Made by a program: the position numbers and the translations under genes. Below are positions 58,808-62,250 of a stretch of DNA of 62,250 bases, one piece after another. How positions within the stretch are numbered: the stretch's first letter is position 1; each line of letters starts with the position of its first letter. Source of the DNA: Anaerolineales bacterium (GTDB lineage Bacteria > Chloroflexota > Anaerolineae > Anaerolineales > E44-bin32); the NCBI GenBank assembly GCA_004376895.1, contig SOIH01000087.1, positions 1-62,250 of the forward strand, written 5' to 3'. Under the pieces are notes generated by a model that ran no database searches, was not told the origin of the DNA, and worked only from the letters and a program-made list of their open reading frames with translations.

Positions 58808-59050
58808 GCAAAATGGGAACAGATCTCTGTCAGTACTTTTGTCCTATATCTATGCGAAATCCTGAGTTTCGATGCACCAGTTTGGGAAAGGGGTCTTCAG
58901 GCCTGCTGGCTTCGATTTCCGAAGGCGGACACCGGTCCAGCCCTCACTACTAACAATTTACACCTTCATAGCTTTAGTTCGTTTGCACCCTCTGAAATGG
59001 CATTTTTTTTAAAGAGGAGAAGTCGATCCCGTACTCAAGCCTTAGGGAAG

Positions 59051-59090
59051 AAAAAAGCACCTCTGAAGCTTGCGCTTCGGAAGTGCTTCA
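59051..59090 (-). terminator. terminator of rnpB
   Basis: On the minus strand GAAGCACTTCCGAAGC folds back on GCTTCAGAGGTGCTT with a GCAA loop, followed by six T. It ends just after the 3' end of the RNase P RNA. Confidence 0.85.
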
Positions 59091-59096
59091 TGACGA

Positions 59097-59499
59097 TTGG
59101 CTCAACCTATAAGCCGCGTTCTGTCCGATCCTGGTTCGACGAAGCGTCGAAGGCCATCATCGGGGCAATCATCCATCTGGACCCAACGTCACCGTGGGGT
59201 TCAAGCAGCCTACCCGAGGCTCAAGAGGAACGAGCAGCCCCTCGCCCATATAAATGGGCTTTGCCTCTGCTTGGCCTTGCTCCTGGTGGGGGTTACCTGG
59301 CCGCCGACATTGCTGCCGGCGCCGGTGGTCTCTTACACCACCTTTTCACCCTTGCCTCAAAAAGGCTTGCGCCCTGAGGCGGTCGTTTTCTGTGGCCCTG
59401 TCCCCGGGTTGCCCCGACCGGGTGTTACCCGGCACCATGCTTTATAGAGCGCGGACTTTCCTCAAGCGGCGTAACCGCCCGCGATTGCCCGGTTGACCC
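59097..59499 (-). ncRNA. rnpB: RNase P RNA (bacterial type A-like)
   Basis: About 400 nt on the minus strand. The conserved regions are in order: GAGGAAAGTCCGCGC near the 5' end (59463-59449), AGGGTGAAAAGGTGGTG and TAAGAGACCACC in the middle, AGATGGATGATTGCC further on, and GACAGAACGCGGCTTATAG near the 3' end. The 5' GGGTCAACC pairs with the 3' GGTTGAGCC to close helix P1, which sets the ends. It is the catalytic RNA that trims tRNA 5' leaders. Promoter and terminator flank it. The ORFs on the opposite strand are not real. Confidence 0.95.
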
Positions 59500-59512
59500 A
59501 ACTGTCAGTCTG

Positions 59513-59541
59513 ATCATACTCTTCGCTTTCCACGCCGTCAA
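59513..59541 (-). promoter_or_regulatory. promoter of rnpB
   Basis: TTGACG (59541-59536) and TATGAT (59518-59513) on the minus strand are 17 bp apart, 13 bp upstream of the RNA 5' end. Confidence 0.8.
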
Positions 59542-59615
59542 CCTGCTCTTTGGATGCCGAGCGCAACGAGTGCTGTCGTTAACGGAATATTAACAGGGTT
59601 CTTACTTGCTTCCTC

Positions 59616-59644
59616 TTGAAAGCACTAGGATGCAGTACTATAAT
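59616..59644 (+). promoter_or_regulatory. promoter of the FmdB-type gene
   Basis: TTGAAA (59616-59621) and a perfect TATAAT (59639-59644) are 17 bp apart, 26 bp upstream of ATG 59671. Confidence 0.75.
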
Positions 59645-59670
59645 GCGGGTTAATTAAAGGAAAGAGAACG

Positions 59671-59961
59671 ATGCCTATCTATACTTATCGATGCGAGAAC
59701 TGTGGCGTTCAGTTTGACCGGCAGCAGCATTTTGATGATCCGGTTCTGAAGAAGTGTCCTGAATGCAGGAAACACACTCTTCGCAAGGTATTCCTGCCGG
59801 TCGGTATCGTTTTTAAAGGATCCGGCTTTTACGCAACAGATCATCGGTCACCCTCCGGGCAGACCTCACGTAAAGACGATTCGAAATCTGAAACCAAATC
59901 CAAAGAAAGCGTCAAGAGTGAAAAGAAGAGCGAGAAGAAGAACACCAAAAACGATGATTGA
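59671..59961 (+). CDS. FmdB family zinc-ribbon protein
   Basis: A 96-residue protein with a zinc ribbon in the first 45 residues: MPIYTYRCENCGVQF ... LKKCPECRKHTLRKVF (two CxxC pairs), then FKGSGFYATDHR, the usual family end. The last 35 residues are a Lys/Ser/Glu-rich low-complexity tail. FmdB proteins are thought to regulate or assist other proteins, but the role is unsettled. ATG 59671 has AAAGGAAAGAG upstream, a good promoter and its own terminator, so it is a single-gene unit. Confidence 0.9.
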   Translation: MPIYTYRCENCGVQFDRQQHFDDPVLKKCPECRKHTLRKVFLPVGIVFKGSGFYATDHRSPSGQTSRKDDSKSETKSKESVKSEKKSEKKNTKNDD

Positions 59962-59979
59962 CAGCCTGTAATAACCAAG

Positions 59980-60011
59980 AGAGCCATGGGCACATTCCAT
60001 GGCTCTTTCTC
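59980..60011 (+). terminator. rho-independent terminator of the FmdB-type gene
   Basis: AGAGCCATGG / CCATGGCTCT, a perfect 10-bp stem with a 7-nt loop, followed by TTCTCATTT. Confidence 0.8.
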
Positions 60012-60037
60012 ATTTAATGATCATCCTGATGAATAGG

Positions 60038-60340
60038 CTATAGCTGGAATCCCCCCGTCGCTTTAACAACCTTCGAGCTAAAGTTGGTCACGTAATCAAA
60101 CAGCTTATTTCTCAACTCGGCCCAGTCCCCTGTTGCAAGTGCTTGCTGCATGACCTCATGATTCTCAGCGACGAATCCCGCCAGCATCTGGGGGCCCTCA
60201 CCATAGGTTGTATACCAAGCTTCCGTTGGTTGGACACCTAGCCGCTGCAGACCAGGGACAAATTCGCGAACAAGGAATTCAAAATATTCCTGCTCTCGGC
60301 CAGGGATCATATCCCATGTCATTAATAACTTCAAAGCCAT
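60038..60340 (-). CDS. small protein with a possible dimeric alpha/beta-barrel fold
   Basis: A 100-residue protein: ALKLLMTWDMIPGREQEYFE at the start, then VREFVPGLQRLGVQPTEAWY, YGEGPQMLAGFVAEN and an end helix ELRNKLFDYVTNFSSKVV. The pattern of strand-helix-strand-strand-helix resembles NIPSNAP- or ABM-like dimeric barrels, but no known member is recognised. The function is unknown. It lies 58 bp downstream of an MBL-fold gene on the same strand and may be co-transcribed with it. Confidence 0.7.
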   Translation of the reverse strand: MALKLLMTWDMIPGREQEYFEFLVREFVPGLQRLGVQPTEAWYTTYGEGPQMLAGFVAENHEVMQQALATGDWAELRNKLFDYVTNFSSKVVKATGGFQL

Positions 60341-60398
60341 CGACCATCCCTCAGTCTTTCGAAGGGAAACCTAGGAACAATTTACTCAACGAAGATTG

Positions 60399-61040
60399 TT
60401 AACTCGGCGGCTTTAGCACGACCACCTGAGTCTCTTCCGTCAATGAACTCTTCGTAATGCTCAAGGAAGGAAGTGGGTCTTGATCGCTGATCCCCATCTC
60501 TTTTAAGAACCCCTCAACTGTGCTGAGCTCTGGACCATTCTCCTCGGTTCTGTAATGCATTGGAATCACAATGGATGGTTCGATCAAACTGATCACCTCG
60601 GCTGCCATAGAGGGATTGAGCGCCCCGCCTCCACCCACGGGAACCAGCGCAATATTAACAGCTCCTAACTCTTCGACTTGAGCCTGAGATGGCACAGTCG
60701 CCATGTTTCCAAGATGGGCAATGGTGAGACCATCGAAGTTGAAGACATAGTGCGTCTTCTGAACTGCGCCGTTTTCCTTCTCTTTCTTCGACACTCTGCG
60801 AACACCCGTGACAAATACTCCGCCAATCTCAAATTCGCCGGGACCATCAATTACCCTTCGCCCCACTTTAACAGCCTTGACGAAATTGTGTCCAGGCGCG
60901 TCATGGCTGATCGTCACGACGTCTGCCTTGAGGTTGCGCTTCGGAAGCCCGATTGCAGGGTCATACGGGTCTGTTACGATGCTGATTTTGCCGCGCTCCG
61001 TGATCCGGAAACACGACAATCCATACCAGGTAATCTCCAT
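60399..61040 (-). CDS. MBL-fold protein with altered metal-binding motif
   Basis: A 213-residue protein of the Lactamase_B_3/UlaG-like group. The overall order is kept (ITWYGLSCFRI, SIVTDPYDPAIG, VVTISHDAPGHN, GPGEFEIGGVFVTGV, IAHLGNMA, IVIPMHYRT), but the HxHxDH motif reads SHDAPGHN and the usual HxGD reads HLGN. It may bind fewer metals or act in another way. ATG 61040 is the family-typical start (MEITWYG). The substrate is unknown. Confidence 0.82.
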   Translation of the reverse strand: MEITWYGLSCFRITERGKISIVTDPYDPAIGLPKRNLKADVVTISHDAPGHNFVKAVKVGRRVIDGPGEFEIGGVFVTGVRRVSKKEKENGAVQKTHYVFNFDGLTIAHLGNMATVPSQAQVEELGAVNIALVPVGGGGALNPSMAAEVISLIEPSIVIPMHYRTEENGPELSTVEGFLKEMGISDQDPLPSLSITKSSLTEETQVVVLKPPS

Positions 61041-61077
61041 TCCACCTCCCCAGCAATAGTTGAGGGATTATACACGA

Positions 61078-61106
61078 TTGCCTGAGTGCAGATCAAAATC
61101 TATAAT
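61078..61106 (+). promoter_or_regulatory. promoter of the gene at 61115, nearly leaderless
   Basis: TTGCCT (61078-61083) and a perfect TATAAT (61101-61106) are 17 bp apart. The transcription start would fall about at 61113, within two bases of ATG 61115. Confidence 0.65.
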
Positions 61107-61114
61107 CGCCAGTG

Positions 61115-61888
61115 ATGAAAGATCTACCCCGTTGGGAACCGGTTGAGATTGGAGGCGGTCGAGTCCGCAGTCTGAACGCGGATCATGTGCTCTTTACGCT
61201 GCCAGCCCGCAGCGGAGGTTACTCGGACGCGCAAATTGATGATTACCGGCGTCTCTCTCGCCACAGCTTCCCCTGGATCCCGCCGATCCAAATGCGCCTC
61301 GAGGCTCGCGCCTCTGCTCCCCACCCTCAAGGGACGCTTGGTTTCGGATTCTGGAACGACCCCTTCAGCCTGTCGCTTGGTCAAGGAGGCGCGGCGCGAC
61401 GGCTGCCATCTTCTCCGCAAGCCATCTGGTTTTTCTACGGCTCACCCCCCCATGACCTCGCATTGGTTCCGGGCGTGCCCAGTTCTGGATGGAAAGCAGC
61501 TGTTTTACGAACCCCGCGATTACCATCGCTCGCCTTAGCCCCGCTCGCACTGGGCGCGATAGCCCTTGCGCAAATTCCGGGGCTGAAGCGGCCAGTCATC
61601 CGCACCGCCCTACAATTTGCACAAGCGGAAGAGAGTCTCATTTCAAAATCCCTTGATGAATGGCATCGCTACGAACTTGAATGGCTTGAGAGAGGAGCGC
61701 GCTTCTCGGTAGATGGACAGATGGTTCTGCAAACTACTGTATCGCCCCCTGCCCCATTGGGCTTTGTGGCATGGATCGACAACCAATATGCGGTCGCTTC
61801 CCCCGAAGGCGGGTTTCGTTTTGGCGTCCTTCCTCTTGCCGAAGAACAGTGGCTCGAGATACGGGGTTTGGAGGTGATCGATCTCTAG
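61115..61888 (+). CDS. predicted beta-sandwich (lectin/glucanase-like) protein
   Basis: A 257-residue protein of unknown function. It lacks a signal peptide. The strands look like a concanavalin-type jelly roll: RVRSLNADHVLFTLPARSGG, QMRLEARASAPHPQGTLGFG, FWNDPFSLSLG, WFFYGSPPHDLAL, and near the end WHRYELEWLERGARFSVDGQ, LGFVAWIDNQYAV and EEQWLEIRGLEVIDL. The stretch LALAPLALGAIALAQIPG is hydrophobic but short. ATG 61115 is chosen over GTG 61112. It would be translated from a leaderless mRNA. Confidence 0.7.
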   Translation: MKDLPRWEPVEIGGGRVRSLNADHVLFTLPARSGGYSDAQIDDYRRLSRHSFPWIPPIQMRLEARASAPHPQGTLGFGFWNDPFSLSLGQGGAARRLPSSPQAIWFFYGSPPHDLALVPGVPSSGWKAAVLRTPRLPSLALAPLALGAIALAQIPGLKRPVIRTALQFAQAEESLISKSLDEWHRYELEWLERGARFSVDGQMVLQTTVSPPAPLGFVAWIDNQYAVASPEGGFRFGVLPLAEEQWLEIRGLEVIDL

Positions 61889-61969
61889 TTACTCATTGAG
61901 AGCCAAGTCCTTTGATTATTGATTGCAAGCCCCTTGTTTTTTTTACCAATCCTGAACAAGATGGATGAT

Positions 61970-62077
61970 GTCATTCTGAGGAGCAGAGCGACGAAGAATC
62001 TCGTTCTTCACCCGTGATAGCTCCTATTCAGGAACAACGAGATTTTTCGCCTCCGCTGCGCTTTTGCTCAGAATGAC
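61970..62077. repeat. long palindromic repeat, second copy
   Basis: GTCATTCTGAGGAGCAGAG with GACGAAGAATCTCGTTC on the left is mirrored by AACGAGATTTTTCGCC and GCTTTTGCTCAGAATGAC on the right, with about 35-bp arms. It matches the element at 36691-36786. Confidence 0.8.
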
Positions 62078-62156
62078 AACCCATAATAATCGCCGTGAAA
62101 CAGCAGTATTATGGGAGTCCAGTTCCCAATTTTATATGACAAATGAACATGTTCGC

Positions 62157-62185
62157 TTGACACGCCTTATCGGCGGAAGTACAAT
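62157..62185 (+). promoter_or_regulatory. promoter of tRNA-Phe
   Basis: A consensus TTGACA (62157-62162) and TACAAT (62180-62185) are exactly 17 bp apart, 10 bp upstream of the tRNA. Confidence 0.85.
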
Positions 62186-62195
62186 CCCTGACCGT

Positions 62196-62250
62196 GCCGA
62201 GGTAGCTCAGTTGGTAGAGCACTTGACTGAAAATCAAGGTGTCACCAGTT
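62196..62250 (+). tRNA. tRNA-Phe (anticodon GAA), cut by the right edge
   Basis: The acceptor 5' strand GCCGAGG, D-arm AGCTCAGTTGGTAGAGC and anticodon arm CTTGA-CTGAAAA-TCAAG with anticodon GAA are complete. The T-arm begins (CACCAGTT) but the sequence ends there. Confidence 0.93.

Larger units (their letters stand above)
58695..59050. other. mraZ-rnpB intergenic region
   Basis: The left part holds the mraZ leader, boxes and candidate promoter. From about 58810 to 59050 no gene, repeat or strong hairpin is seen. A plus-strand frame running through it into rnpB is regarded as chance. Confidence 0.6.
61889..62195. other. intergenic region with palindromic repeat and tRNA promoter
   Basis: After the gene ending at 61888 the only recognisable content is the palindromic repeat (61970-62077) and the tRNA-Phe promoter. 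No gene is supported. Confidence 0.6.

Noticed and set aside
58802..59377. Plus-strand frame of 191 codons across the rnpB region
   Set aside because: It is antisense to the RNase P RNA, has no ribosome binding site and no family features; the conserved RNA motifs explain the sequence.
1..62250. CRISPR arrays, phage genes, insertion sequences
   Set aside because: No regularly spaced direct repeats, cas genes, integrases or transposases were recognised on either strand.

Overview
The window reads as a chromosomal stretch of a bacterium that is most likely a member of the Chloroflexota (Anaerolineae-like). That placement is an inference. It rests on a long division and cell-wall cluster without murE but with extra small genes, an adenosylcobalamin-dependent ribonucleotide reductase, several acyl-CoA dehydrogenases with ETF, UbiA-type quinone chemistry, and short dispersed palindromes of the 'gtcattctgaggag' type. 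No phage, transposase, CRISPR array or rRNA operon is visible. TGA is used as a normal stop in many genes here (for example etfB, murF and ddl).

Left part (1-4.8 kb): a minus-strand fatty-acid degradation unit, read from right to left. It contains a TetR regulator with its own promoter and palindromic operator, an MBL-fold hydrolase, two adjacent acyl-CoA dehydrogenases (one lacks the catalytic glutamate) and a 3-hydroxyacyl-CoA dehydrogenase that runs off the left edge. tRNA-Arg(CCG) follows, then an A/T-richer ABC-2 export operon (5.1-7.6 kb), a Tat-exported multicopper oxidase, a membrane-anchored rhodanese, a UbiA prenyltransferase, a Nudix hydrolase and a phosphoesterase. At 12.6-15.7 kb an acyl-CoA dehydrogenase interrupted by one in-frame TGA precedes etfB-etfA.

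Middle part (16-41 kb): a plus-strand run holds a TPR protein, a lipoprotein, the tRNA methylthiotransferase mtaB, and an operon yqeY-pgpH-ybeY-dgkA (c-di-AMP turnover, rRNA maturation, lipid kinase). A GAF-rich orphan histidine kinase and an endonuclease IV-like protein follow. The minus strand then carries a four-repeat DUF5666-like secreted protein, a deoxynucleoside kinase, and a MacB-like export operon (small ORF, double-FtsX permease, lipoprotein adaptor, ATPase). Next comes a second TetR-led operon (tetR, NAD-dependent epimerase, SDR). Its operator is nearly identical to the first TetR operator. A cluster of dispersed palindromic repeats, a YjbQ protein and the nrdR-nrdJ operon complete this part.

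Right part (41-62 kb): a complete, tightly overlapping dcw cluster on the minus strand, in transcription order mraZ-rsmH-ftsL-ftsI-murF-mraY-(97 aa)-murD-ftsW-murG-(CvpA-like)-murC-(58 aa)-murB-ddl-ftsQ-ftsA-ftsZ. It is preceded by four evenly spaced MraZ boxes and closed by a strong terminator. Upstream lies the RNase P RNA gene (rnpB), then an FmdB zinc-ribbon protein, a small conserved protein, an atypical MBL-fold protein, a beta-sandwich protein, another long palindromic repeat, and a tRNA-Phe(GAA) cut by the right edge.

The points most worth following up are the in-frame TGA at a usually Cys/Trp position of an otherwise intact acyl-CoA dehydrogenase, the paired acyl-CoA dehydrogenases with one catalytically incomplete partner, the shared TetR operator of two unlinked operons, and the unexplained small genes embedded in the dcw cluster.
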